Of a DNA stretch of 64,000 bases, positions 35,849 to 47,093 are shown piece by piece (positions within the stretch are counted from its first letter, which is position 1; every line of letters starts with the position of its first letter). The translations under genes were made by a program, and so were the position numbers. Origin of the DNA: Phorcus lineatus (taxonomy: Eukaryota > Mollusca > Gastropoda > Trochida > Trochidae); contig OV121084.1 in NCBI GenBank assembly GCA_921293015.1, forward strand, positions 23,812,960-23,876,959, given 5' to 3'. A model generated the notes under the pieces. That model ran no database searches. It was not told the DNA's origin and saw nothing but the letters and a program-made list of their open reading frames with translations.

Positions 35849-38800
35849 CTTTGAATTGTCTGTTAAATCTGTAAGAGATTCTTGTGGCATGCTGCATAGA
35901 GCCGTGTTGAATCTGTTTTCTGGCCTGGATCCCATGTCCTTCAACTGGTGCTGTAAGCTTCTGCTGCACATATGTGATACGAGCACTACACTAGGAGAAC
36001 AAACTATACATGTTGTCATGGAGACCCATTGATCTTCAATTTATCAACTATGAGGTATTGGTATGTATTTGTTGTGGTTGATGTTTTTTTCCAAGGTTAT
36101 CATCTATTGACAATCTGCGCTTTAGTTTTTGGGGTAATTTAAAATTTATATTGTGAGCATTTTACAACATGGCATAGCTATTTTTGCTTTTTACATAAAA
36201 TTCTGCTGGTTTTGTTGATGAAATAATCATGACAAGAAGAAGACAGTGACTTGCAGTTTTATTGCTCCAAATTATTATAGGTTCGTATTTATTGGTTTGT
36301 TACACTTCTTGCAAGGGAGATAATTCTTGCTTGTAATTTACCCGCAGTCTTATGTAAGGGAGATAAATGCAACACAAAGTGCATATATAAATATATAAAT
36401 AAATATATATATATTGATATCCATATTTTATAGTGCTGATTGTTGATGATGCTAACAATTCCCAAGGCCCTTTATTTGTGATGAAGTTGACGTGGTCAAC
36501 AAATCTTAGAATTGACAGAAACAACAACCCACGATGGTCATAATCTTCTCACCATTCTCTTCCTGACATCCTTCTGAAGGATCTGTGCTCATGAGTGCTT
36601 CTCTAAGTAATTACGTAACTCACCGGAGGTTCACCAAGTGGACATGGCTGTACTGTACTGGTCAAGCCATTCAGAGTTGGACATTGCTCAGTGCTCGCGT
36701 ACTGAAGATAACACAGGGTATTGCATGGCTGGCTTCTCAGCTTCATGGGTGTGCTTCTTTTGTCAAGATGCTGGCTCCTAACTGACATAGTACTCAAATG
36801 GTTTTTGCAAATCTAAATTGATATTTTGTTCTTTTTAATGTCAAAATTACATAATAGCAGTCCAAAAAGTCAAAGCCATCAGACCAGTGTTGAAATAGCT
36901 ACCTCTCCCAGTAACACTATGTCAGACGCCTCAAAAATTGATACAATGATTGAAGAAAATTCTTTTGACTTCAGAACAATTTTTCTAAAGTTATCTTTGA
37001 TACTGAGTTTCAGTTTGAATATTCAGAGTTACTGATGTTTTCAAAATGATTTTATTCATTACAAAAAACAAACATGACCCGACAGCCTTTACATGTTTAT
37101 GTACCTTGTAAGTTGCTGATTAAAAAAAATCCAAATTTTGATATTGAAGATGAATAAATGAAGCCAATGATATTGGTGTATACCTTTCACCTGTCTTGGC
37201 AAGATGAGTATATTTGGGTGAAGCACCCAGCCAGTCAGGGAGGAGTCGGCATGTATAAGAGGAGGCGCGGTACTCTACCCAGATAGCTCTTCGCGGGCTG
37301 TGTTCTGTGAGCCCATCAGCTCAGTGTTATCGAAGGCCACCAGTATTCTCTACATGAAAGGTTTATAAGCTCTGCTAGCATGCGCTCTGGCAAGATTTGA
37401 ATCAGCTGAAGAAGATAAACATATTAAGAGAAATTATTTATCTATATTTTGATCATTTGTTAGGAAGAATACAAAGAAGGAAGATACTGTTTTTGTCTAT
37501 TTTACTCATGTCATCTTTGTTAAACAGTAGTTTATTTTTCCCAAACCACAACAGTAGGACCACTTGCTGTGGCCTGATACTGAGAATTACTTGTTTTATA
37601 TGCATCAGTATAACCTATATTGTTTACCAACCTTTTTTTTAATGAATTCCATGTTGAACTCATATTCTGTTGCTATATATCTCAGTTGCGCATTGATTTT
37701 TTAAAAGAAGATCATGTTTATTTGTTACAGAGCTTGCTAGTTTTTGTTTTGCATCTTGTTACCAATGGTTTTAGAATATGTATTGGTGATCGTATTGAGC
37801 CCTATTTTTGTTGCACCACCCAAGCATACAAAGAATAGGGCAAGTCATCACAAAACCATCTGAGGTCTAAGACTTCATTAATCATTGAATAACAGTGGTT
37901 TTTATATCTATGTCTTAGATAGGTTTTTGAAATTGATTATGTATTTGAATGTACATATTTCAATTCCATTCTTTGGTACTAGTTGCTCTATTGATGGCAT
38001 GAAGTTTGTTAACAAGTAACATCCAAGATATTTATCATATTGTTAAGAAAACTTGATGAGAAATGGGAGGTTTAGGTCTTGCCCTTTTGTTAAATCCTGA
38101 TTTCCACTTGCTTTAAAAAGCGCAATTTTCTGTAGCAATACTATACTTCCAGGCGAATTATCTTCAGCGTTGCTTAGCAACTGTGTATATTTTTTTAAGA
38201 TTGGAGGTGAACTACAGAGTGATTTTGTACTGAAATGATAATCTATGGCATGGAGAGTCTATAGTTGACCTGTGTAACAGGCCCAAAACTATAAGTGCAG
38301 AGGAGGCGCACACGGAATATGCTCACAATCCTCGGGTGATTTTGCTTCATTGGGGCAATCTGTTGTCAAAGGTCTGTCTTTATGTTCGTCCTGCTGCAGC
38401 CAGCATTAGTTGCTCCATATTTGAGAAAATTCTATATTGTTAGACTTTGTGCTGCAATCCTCAGTAACCAATTGTAACATTACAGTGACACTAGCCTTGG
38501 CCATTTCTGCTTTTGTCAAGGCAGTGTTGAAATTTTGCTTGCCATTTAATCTCAGTTTTGGCCAGTTTAAAAAATTTTGAGCAAGCGCTGCTGCCAGTGA
38601 ATATATAATGATGTGTGCACACTGATTTAGAATGTATGATTCCCTCTGTTTACTAATGATGATACATATGCTATAGCTGGCTGTAGCAGGACGGGGGTAG
38701 GACAGGGCCTGACAGGACATCTTGGAGATACTACATTCTGGAGAGACTTCTTTTGCGCATGATGGCTTTTTTTTCTTACAAAATTCAAGCATTTGGATAA

Positions 38801-41800
38801 TATTTGAATGTTAAGATTTGAAATGTGATATTTATTATTTAGAAACAAAGTTTAACAGCTTGCAGACTTAACAATGCAAAAAAGCACATCATGTTGATTA
38901 CAATTTGTTTGCTTCATGTTGCCACATGCTGCAACCACATACCAATGCGCTTGCCAGCTTGATTATTGGTGGGTTGGGTTCCTCTAGGGAAGTTTCTGTA
39001 TAGATGAAAGAAAAGATCGAGTGACGAATGAAATATAAGTTCTTTGTATATCAACACATACCAAGAGTATTTTTCAAGTTTAAATTGAATATTTTTGATG
39101 ACATGTTAATGTCTCAAGCCAAAAGCACTGTTTCCTGAAAAACTATTTATTATGAGTTGAGATTTATGAAATATTAGGAGGTTAAATTTTTTTATGATTT
39201 ATGAAAATAAGTATGAACACTGCAAACTTAGGTTGATTCCCATTTCATGTAAAATTGAAAACTGTTGTGAAATCATGAATGTAATCAAATATGTTTGTTC
39301 CTTCTGTCATGTTTCATTTAAGAAAATGTCATTCACTTAAATAAAAGTATGATCATGAAACCTTCTGTTTTGTATCAGAACTTTATACTAGATCTTATTT
39401 TATATTTACCCCTGAGCAGGGTCAAATAAAGGTATGAAAATAATTTCATCAATTGTAATGTATAGCTAACAAATTTCTTCATCAATTTTAATTTATGGCT
39501 GAAGTAAATGTGCATTTTATCAATATTTTAAAATCTATTAAGTAAAATTGCAAAATATTTGTTCTTTGGGTTAACTAATGTGTTTGCATCTTTTACCAGC
39601 AATTCTGTGAGTAATCTGTGACAGACTGTCTATAACCAGGGGCCTATCGAGGGGCTTGATTAACAAGATCAGATTCCTGAAAACAGCTGACGATTGGTTG
39701 ACAACTTGCTCTTTCAGCGACTTAAGTCTTCTGAATCTGAAATCTGAGTTGTAATGAAAAACATATTGTAATGATGAAATGCACATTTTTTGTCAACAAA
39801 GCAAAATGTCTAAGATCTATCAGTCTCATTACAATTAGCTGTAACATTACACGTGTACCTTGCTATGTTACGATCTGAGACTACCTTGCAGAGGTAATGT
39901 CATCTGACCTTTCACCTTCCATGAATTCAAAAATCAAAGACCCAGGTTAAAATCTGATCAAGGCTGACAAGTTTCTTGCTAGTCTCTGATTAGCTGAAGT
40001 TTCATGACCCTTGCCAATAATTACTGATCGTAACCAAGTGAGGTATGAGTGTCACATTTAGTGGATTAATCCCAATCAGATGAGATAAAGATTGATCAAC
40101 TAATGCATGGTTTACTAATTAGATTATGTAATCTTCTGGTTGTAGAGCTTTCTAAGCTTGACTCTTTATCTAAAGTTTTATTCAAATCTCGAAAACTTGT
40201 TTCTCAATGTCAAATCCAGATGTCTTATTCAAGATCAAGGTCACCAAGAGAAGTAAATCTCACGTCTGTTAAACAACAAGAAATGTTTTAGAATTGATGT
40301 ATCATCCCTGTTCATCATAGTTTAATCAAGGGATACAATCAAAACAAAACAAAATATTAAGTAAGGCTCTGGCGTCAAGTTGATAGTACGTGGTTGTAAT
40401 TGTCAACACTTTGACTTACTTGTATACTTGGTGCACTCTCTTCTCTTCACAAGTATAGGCATGAGTTAAACCTCACTGTTATCACCTTCCATCTTCTTTG
40501 CACTTTTTCTCCTGTTTAGCAGGTGTTGCCGAGCACCATTAGTGTCTCTCATTCCATGATTTCTCTCAGAATACGCCAGTCTGTGGATGTTGCAAATGCC
40601 ACTTGTTCTTTTGGTGTTTTCCCTCATCTTAACTCTTCACTAACAGTTGTAATTGTGTTCCATTCAGCTATATGAAATTCTTTTTAGAAAGTTATGCATC
40701 TGTTTGCTGCAGCAGGAGTATTCAGCCATCTGCACAGGAAGCTTAAAGAACTTGCATTGAAAAATGCATTCCAGCCATTCAAATTTTGATTGCCACATTA
40801 TGAATTAAACATATGACAAGATTATTCAGCTACCATGAAGAGCTTTATTAGTAAACATCTGGTGTTGGATTAGATGCAGAGGTGCACGCTTAATGTTTTT
40901 GTAAATGTTGAGACTAAATATCTGACAAACAATAGCAGTTTGTTTAGGCACAGCAAGCAATGAAAATAATATTTTGCCCAAAAAACTAATTGAATATTGC
41001 TTGATGTTCAGAAGCAATAACATACGGAATATTTACATCTTATATGTCAGGATTATGTTCAGGCTCGATGAGTTAACTTTCTGCCTGCTGTTGGGTAATC
41101 TGGTGGCCGGCTCCGGCTCTCAGGTGGTTAGATTTAGATGCTAATATCCTGCTGTCAGAGATGTTGAAGGATAGAGATTGAAGGCACTCTGTGGTGCTCA
41201 GGCTGACTCTGAAGAAGAGTGTTGGAGAGAGAAACTCTGTCCTGTCTTATGACAGCCTGCCTGTCAGCTTAAGGCAACAATATGGCTGGTGCTTTTTATG
41301 TGGAAATTAAATTTTAGGGTATATAACTTTGTAACAATTATTCTGTGCATGATCCCAGTCCATTTGAAGCATATCAGTTTTGATGATATCTTGACAGTTA
41401 TTAAAAGTTTGAATGCACAAAATATCCCCTCTGATGTTGTTTCCACAAAGAATCTGCCCATATTGTTTCATCTGTGGCTGCAGGTCCTGGTGCTGGAAGC
41501 AGCCAGCAAGCTTGAATGAGAGAGATAGTTTTATATGTTACAGTAAGAACTGTTTGGTGAAGGTTTATGTGTAGAATGGTCTCCAATTCTGCACCAAGCG
41601 AGGGTGTGTGTGTGTGTATTACGCCAGCTATTATGTAACATACCAGATCCCCTCCCGCCCACAAAGCTGTTTTCTGTGCCTGCTCACTGCTATAGGTCTT
41701 GGTGACAGGACACCATCATTGTTTATTCCTCAACCATGTCTACATGAAAGCAAACATAAAAAATATGTTGTATAAGTTTATTTCATCTTAAAGAGTAACA

Positions 41801-42373
41801 ATGAATGTAAAATTAAACTTGATGAAACTGCATTTTCTGTTTGTGTTTTCTGAAAAATAAACAAGAGATTTACGTTGAAGTATTTTGGGTTTAATGTATA
41901 AAGATAAAGAAACCTCAATCAACACCACAAATCACTTTCTTCCATTCCTTAAAGAGACACTCCATGCCTTTCATGACATCATTTGACTTTAATGCATGAG
42001 TCAAAATGCCATATATGGAGATAATGGCAAACATATTACATATTCATCCAAAATGACAAATAAATACTAGTTTTCATTGAAAATAAAAAAATGATTTAAA
42101 TGTGCTGATGCCGAAAACGCACATAAGAATTACATGATTGCTAGCTATACCACCTCAAAAACACCTCCTTACTTCCTTTCTCCTGATAAGTTTCTAAATT
42201 TGTGTGGCCATTGTCTTGTTTTCAATCAAAATTATGACTTTATAATTATAGCTTCATATTGTCAGTGTGCTAATCTTTCAGCTATAGTCTGTTCTCTATA
42301 AGATTACAGCACTCATGAAGTTTAGCATATGTGTCTCCAACAACTAACAGAAAGTGTAACCCCATGCTAAGCA
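35849..42373. other. Intergenic DNA between the convergent genes, left part
   Basis: I see no exon I can support. A GC-richer patch at about 37200-37385 contains ATGTATAAGAGGAGGCGCGG, resembling a TATA promoter, but no downstream ORF is recognisable. A 128-residue minus-strand ORF at 38406-38792 lacks any familiar motif and is probably spurious. Short AT (36385-36415) and GT (near 41605) runs are present. Confidence 0.5.
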
Positions 42374-43211
42374 TGAAGAAAGAAGTACATTCAACAATAA
42401 ATATCCTGGGGACTGCTGGCCAATGATGGAGAAAGAAGTACGTTCAACAATAAATATCCTGGGGACTGCTGGCCAATGATGGAGAAAGAAGTACATTCAA
42501 CATCAAATATCCTGGAGACTGCTGGCCAATGATGGAGAAAGAAGTACATTCAACATCAAATATCCTGGGGACTGCTGGCCAATGATGGAGAAAGAAGTAC
42601 ATTCAACATCAAATATCCTGGAGACTGCTGGCCAATGATGGAGAAAGAAGTACATTCAACATTAAATATCCTGGGGACTGCTGGCCAATGATGGAGAAAG
42701 AAGTACATTCAACAATAAATATCCTGGAGACTGCTGGCCAATGATGGAGAAAGAAGTACATTCAACATTAAATATCCTGGAGACTGCTGGCCAATGATGG
42801 AGAAAGAAGTACATTCAACATTAAATATCCTGGAGACTGCTGGCCAATGATGGAGAAAGAAGTACATTCAACATTAAATATCCTGGGGACTGCTGGCCAA
42901 TGATGGAGAAAGAAGTACATTCAACATTAAATATCCTGGAGACTGCTGGCCAATGATGGAGAAAGAAGTACATTCAACATTAAATATCCTGGAGACTGCT
43001 GGCCAATGATGGAGAAAGAAGTACATTCAACAATAAATATCCTGGGGACTGCTGGCCAATGATGGAGAAAGAAGTACATTCAACATCAAATATCCTGGAG
43101 ACTGCTGGCCAATGATGGAGAAAGAAGTACATTCAACAATAAATATCCTGGAGACTGCTGGCCAATGATGGAGAAAGAAGTACATTCAACATTAAATATC
43201 CTGGAGACTGC
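42374..43211. repeat. 53-bp minisatellite, about 16 copies
   Basis: The unit contains TTCAACATTAAATATCCTGG and ACTGCTGGCCAATGATGGAG, then AAAGAAGTAC; successive copies start 53 bp apart (for example 42389 and 42442). Variation is confined mainly to two sites: CAATAAA/CATCAAA/CATTAAA and GGGGAC/GGAGAC. High identity suggests recent expansion. Confidence 0.97.
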
Positions 43212-43280
43212 CTTGTTCATTTTGTTACTTTAGGGTTGAGGGATCAAGAAAAAGAGACTGATTAATGTAATAAAAAATCT

Positions 43281-43286
43281 TTTATT
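43281..43286 (-). terminator. Possible polyadenylation signal of the small minus-strand ORF
   Basis: AATAAA on the minus strand, about 450 bp after the stop of the 43739-43957 ORF. It counts as supporting evidence only if that ORF is transcribed. Confidence 0.3.
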
Positions 43287-43738
43287 CAAATAAAATGCAC
43301 ATTTGTAGGTCTTAATATTATGCAATATAATACGTCACATCAACACTATGATTTTTTAAACCAAAAATAACAAGTATCATCAATATATAAATATAGAAAT
43401 GTAGATGAGCGGATGACGTTATCTGAAATGTTAACTTAGCTGCATAACGTGCATCAACAAAGTCGGGTAAGAAATAGGCACATACAGTGATGCAACATCT
43501 ACCGCAAAATTGAAGAAAAGCATAATATTTGCATATGAATGGTTCAGTTGTTTTGCAGTAGTAAAGTACAATTTAAAGACCTAAAGTAAGAATTTATACT
43601 ATCAGTGCTAACTTATAGTTTGAAGTTTAAAGTCATAGTATCATTTTTGTAAGGCAACTAAACTGAACTAATTATTCTTCACGAACAAAATCTGATCAGT
43701 AACAAATATTTCCTGTCGCATTTGCAAAGATTTTCATT

Positions 43739-43957
43739 TTAATGCCCGTTTTGCAGTTTTGGATGAAGCAGCTTATTGGCGTATGCCGTTTCAGACCGAT
43801 GAGGTACCGAATCAAGTGCACTCCCATCGCGAGTACGAAACACCGGAAATCTAGTCATCGCAGCGCCGATACTTATGACGGACGCATTCTTCACTGAGTT
43901 TACCACCTTTTCGTTATTTCTGTATTTGAAAAAGCCTAAGCTATTAGCTATATTCAT
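43739..43957 (-). CDS. Unassigned small protein, 72 residues
   Basis: An intronless ORF from ATG to TAA on the minus strand. I do not recognise the product. It has a mixed composition with KNASVISIGAAMTRFPVFRT in the middle, a basic character, and no signal peptide or membrane segment. What favours a real gene: CpG-containing, coding-like composition (GCGCCG, CATCGCGAGTACG) that stands out from the AT-rich flanks, and a downstream AATAAA on the same strand. Against it: no recognised family, and short ORFs of this length occur by chance. It could also be the last exon of a longer gene or a retrocopy fragment. The ATG is simply the first in frame. Confidence 0.35.
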   Translation of the reverse strand: MNIANSLGFFKYRNNEKVVNSVKNASVISIGAAMTRFPVFRTRDGSALDSVPHRSETAYANKLLHPKLQNGH

Positions 43958-45799
43958 TGGATATTCAGCTGGAAAATTTTATGTGTTCTTCGTCACAGCC
44001 TTAGCGAAATGACGTGGTAAGGACTAACGCTCGCAAAAAACATGATATTCGGGTAGGGTAGGGTAGTTTGAACTTCATTATTGAGGGCTAGAATGCCTGC
44101 AGAGTTCTGAAAATTGTTGCAAACGTCAGGGGAAAGATTTCTGTGAGTGGTGAACTATTTGTCCGGCATTTATTACAATTTGCCTTGCAAAAATGAGACT
44201 ATGACTTTAAGACTTAAAGTCAAAGGGGTCTGCCTCCATGCCCCATTATTGACAAGTGTAAAAATGTTTGAAACTTCAGCTACAAGGCCAATGGTTTCAG
44301 GGAAGATTTCTGTAAGAGTCATATTATACCCATATTTGAGTTGGGTGGGAACAACATGTACACTTTGATCCCAACAACCCTTGGGACATATGAACCTCAA
44401 CTTTTTACATTGATACTTCTTTGTTGCATAACAAAACACATTTTGTTTTAAACATATTAATCAAGATGTCATTGAATATATATGTTGAAAATAGGATAAA
44501 TGTGTAAATGGAACTATATTTCCCCCAAATTGACCCTGTTGTTCCTGCCTGCAGATTGTTTTTTCTTCCAGACAAAATATTAAGTACATTCAGAGGATTA
44601 AAGCATTAGTTTGGCACAAATTGTTAGGACTAGTACAACAAAGAACATTAATTTCTTTGAAAAATAAAGCATTTTGAATATTGGTATTGCAATATTTACA
44701 AATACACTGTACATTCATATCCATAATTGAATATAGATATTGCAATATTTACAAATACACTGTACATTCATATTCACAATAATTCATACAATATAGGACA
44801 TGTTCTATTTACCTTATCAGGAAATAGAAATGAATGCTATCCAACTCAAGAAACAAATAGAATAAATATTTGCTGTGTTATATGTCTGAATTGAGCCAAA
44901 TGCAAAGTTCCTAACAACATCATAGCGTTCTTTCAATTTCACTAAGCAACATTCTATGATGATGACACCTAGCAACAAATTAATGCATTGCTTCTATGTT
45001 TGCTCCCCACACACGTTACTCAAGTAATTCTTCCCTAGTAATCTCAGTAACAAGTGGACCACTTTCTTTGCTAGAAGTACTGGTTCCTGATATGTGATAG
45101 GATAGGAATAAAGGTTTCCATGTAAGAATTTTCTCTGCAAGCCAAATGTGGCTCACCTGTAACAGAGTTATGTGGGAAGACGAGTTAATCTCTGAGGGGG
45201 GGAGAATGCTGATAGTGATGTCTCACCTTCATAAGATTGATGTCAAATATTCAAACACTTGAAAAGACAGAGCGGTTTTTCTCTGCAGTCTCAGATACAA
45301 AAATTATATCTACATGAAAACGCATTTTCAATAAAAGTGATACAAAATGGGAGATATTGAAAAAGTTGATAAGGTAAGTGTGTAAATGTAACAGGATTTA
45401 CTTACTTCATAGTCGAGAAATATATTTTCTCATTATCAGGACTACCGTGAGAATGTTGAAACCATCTGCTCTCATTCATACCCCATGACCTCCCCAGTGT
45501 CTAATGTTTCCATTGTCTACACTATATCACTCCCCGGGATCTTCAAAAGGGAACTGAGTTACCTGCCCTTGAATAATATAAGTCAATAAAATCATTAACT
45601 CTATCATTCTCTCAAAAAACTATTAACGTAAGCCTACAACAGAGCTCCCTAAATACCCTGATAACTCTTGGGCCAGATGTCTCGTGATGCTGATGGCGCT
45701 TATTGATATACTGCAAGGAGCTTGAATAAAATATCTCAGACTCAATGATCCTGTCATCTGCATAGTGCCGCTGTTGATTGATGTTACATACTACAATCA
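43958..45799. other. Intergenic DNA, right part
   Basis: AT-rich. It contains a 53-bp direct duplication (copies at 44686 and 44739, core ATTGCAATATTTACAAATAC) and a short GGGTA run at 44054-44068. No exon seen. Confidence 0.55.
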
Positions 45800-46935
45800 T
45801 CCAAGTATTTTCTCAAATATAAATTGTCCTGATAATATCTCCACTGCCAATGGACCAATGTTTTCCCTATTACGAATGGACCGGCAAATCTCTCCACTGG
45901 AAATCAACATATTCGCTACACTACAAATTGTCCAGGTATTCTCTCATTCTCTCTCCACTACAAATCATTAACATATTCTCTCCACTATGAATCATTAACA
46001 TATTCTCTCCACTATGAATCATTAACATATTCTCTCCACTATGAATCATTAACATATTCTCTCCACTATGAATCATTAACATATTCTCTCCACTATGAAT
46101 CATTAACATATTCTCTCCACTACAAATCATTAACATATTCTCTCCACTACAAATCATTAACATATTCTCTCCACTACAAATCATTAACATATTCTCTCCA
46201 CTACGAATCATTAACATATTCTCTCCACTACAAATCATTAACATATTCTCTCCACTACAAATCATTAACATATTCTCTCCACTACAAATCATTAACATAT
46301 TCTCTCCACTACAAATCATTAACATATTCTCTCCACTACAAATCATTAACATATTCTCTCCACTACAAATCATCCAGGTAGCTTTTCTTTCAACAACAAT
46401 AATACATAATTCTCTCCACATAAAATTGTCCATTTATTCTCTCAACTAAAAATCAACACTGTATTCTCTCCACTCCAAATCATCCTATATTTCACAAACC
46501 ATCAACATATTCTCTCAAATATGAATAATTCAAGTAGTCTCTCCTCTATAAATCTAACAGGTATTCTCTCAACTACAATTCATTCATGTATTCACTCCAC
46601 TACAAATCATTCAGGTATTCTCTAAACTTTAAATTGTCAACATATTCTATCAAATATGAATAATCCAGGTATTCTCTCCTCTATAAATCTTCCAGGTATT
46701 CTCTCATTACAAATTGTCCAAGTATTCCACTAACAATCGTCCAGGTATTCTCTCAACTATAAATCGTCCAGGTATTCTCTCAACTATAAATCGTCCAGGT
46801 ATTCTCTCCACTACAAATCATCAACTTATTCTCTCCATTACAAATTGTCCAGGTGTTCTCTCAACTATAAACCATTCAGGTATCCTCTCCACTAAGAATC
46901 ATCCATGTATTCACTACAAATCGTCCAGGTATTCC
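45800..46935. repeat. 27-bp minisatellite running into the last GALNT exon
   Basis: About 1.1 kb of 27-bp units. A homogeneous core at 45952-46376 has about 16 copies of ACATATTCTCTCCACTACAA plus ATCATTA, including a block of five with TATGAATC instead of TACAAATC. From 46400 to 46935 the units are diverged, of the form GTCCAGGTATTCTCTC plus AACTATAAATC. The last unit overlaps the stop codon and final codons of the GALNT gene. Read on the minus strand, the core is an open frame of 9-residue repeats (SGENMLMIC) across 45921-46433, which lies in the expected 3' UTR. Confidence 0.93.
46433..46438 (-). terminator. Possible GALNT polyadenylation signal within the repeat
   Basis: AATAAA on the minus strand, about 480 bp after the stop. 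It arises where one diverged 27-bp unit reads GTCCATTTATTC instead of GTCCAGGTATTC. Other signals further downstream are possible. Confidence 0.25.
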
Positions 46936-47093
46936 TTCTCCTGACTGATGGGGTTCTCCACAGATATAAGCCACTGCTGGGAGGCGAGATACTCAGCACA
47001 CTCGGACAGCACGAGGCCGGTGTCTGACTTGTGGCTGTCGACACACATGCTGGTGCCCTGGTGGATGATCTGCTTCTTCTGACGATACCACCG
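46914..47093 (-). CDS. GALNT2: GALNT last exon: lectin repeat gamma and stop
   Basis: The acceptor is GGTTCCAG and the stop TAG at 46914-46916. It encodes [10 protein letters not shown], then [20 protein letters not shown] and SQQWLISVE. The tail after it ([11 protein letters not shown]) is longer than in human GALNT2. Its last six codons and stop coincide with a unit of the neighbouring 27-bp minisatellite. Confidence 0.95.
   Translation of the reverse strand, partial: RWYRQKKQIIHQGTSMCVDSHKSDTGLVLSECAEYLASQQWLISVENPISQEKEYLDDL

Noticed and set aside
38406..38792. 128-residue minus-strand ORF
   Set aside because: Longest non-repeat ORF in the gap, but no motif, ordinary AT-rich composition and no supporting signals; probably chance.
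46714..46944. Plus-strand ORF with RPGILSTIN repeats
   Set aside because: Reverse reading of the diverged 27-bp minisatellite beside the GALNT stop.
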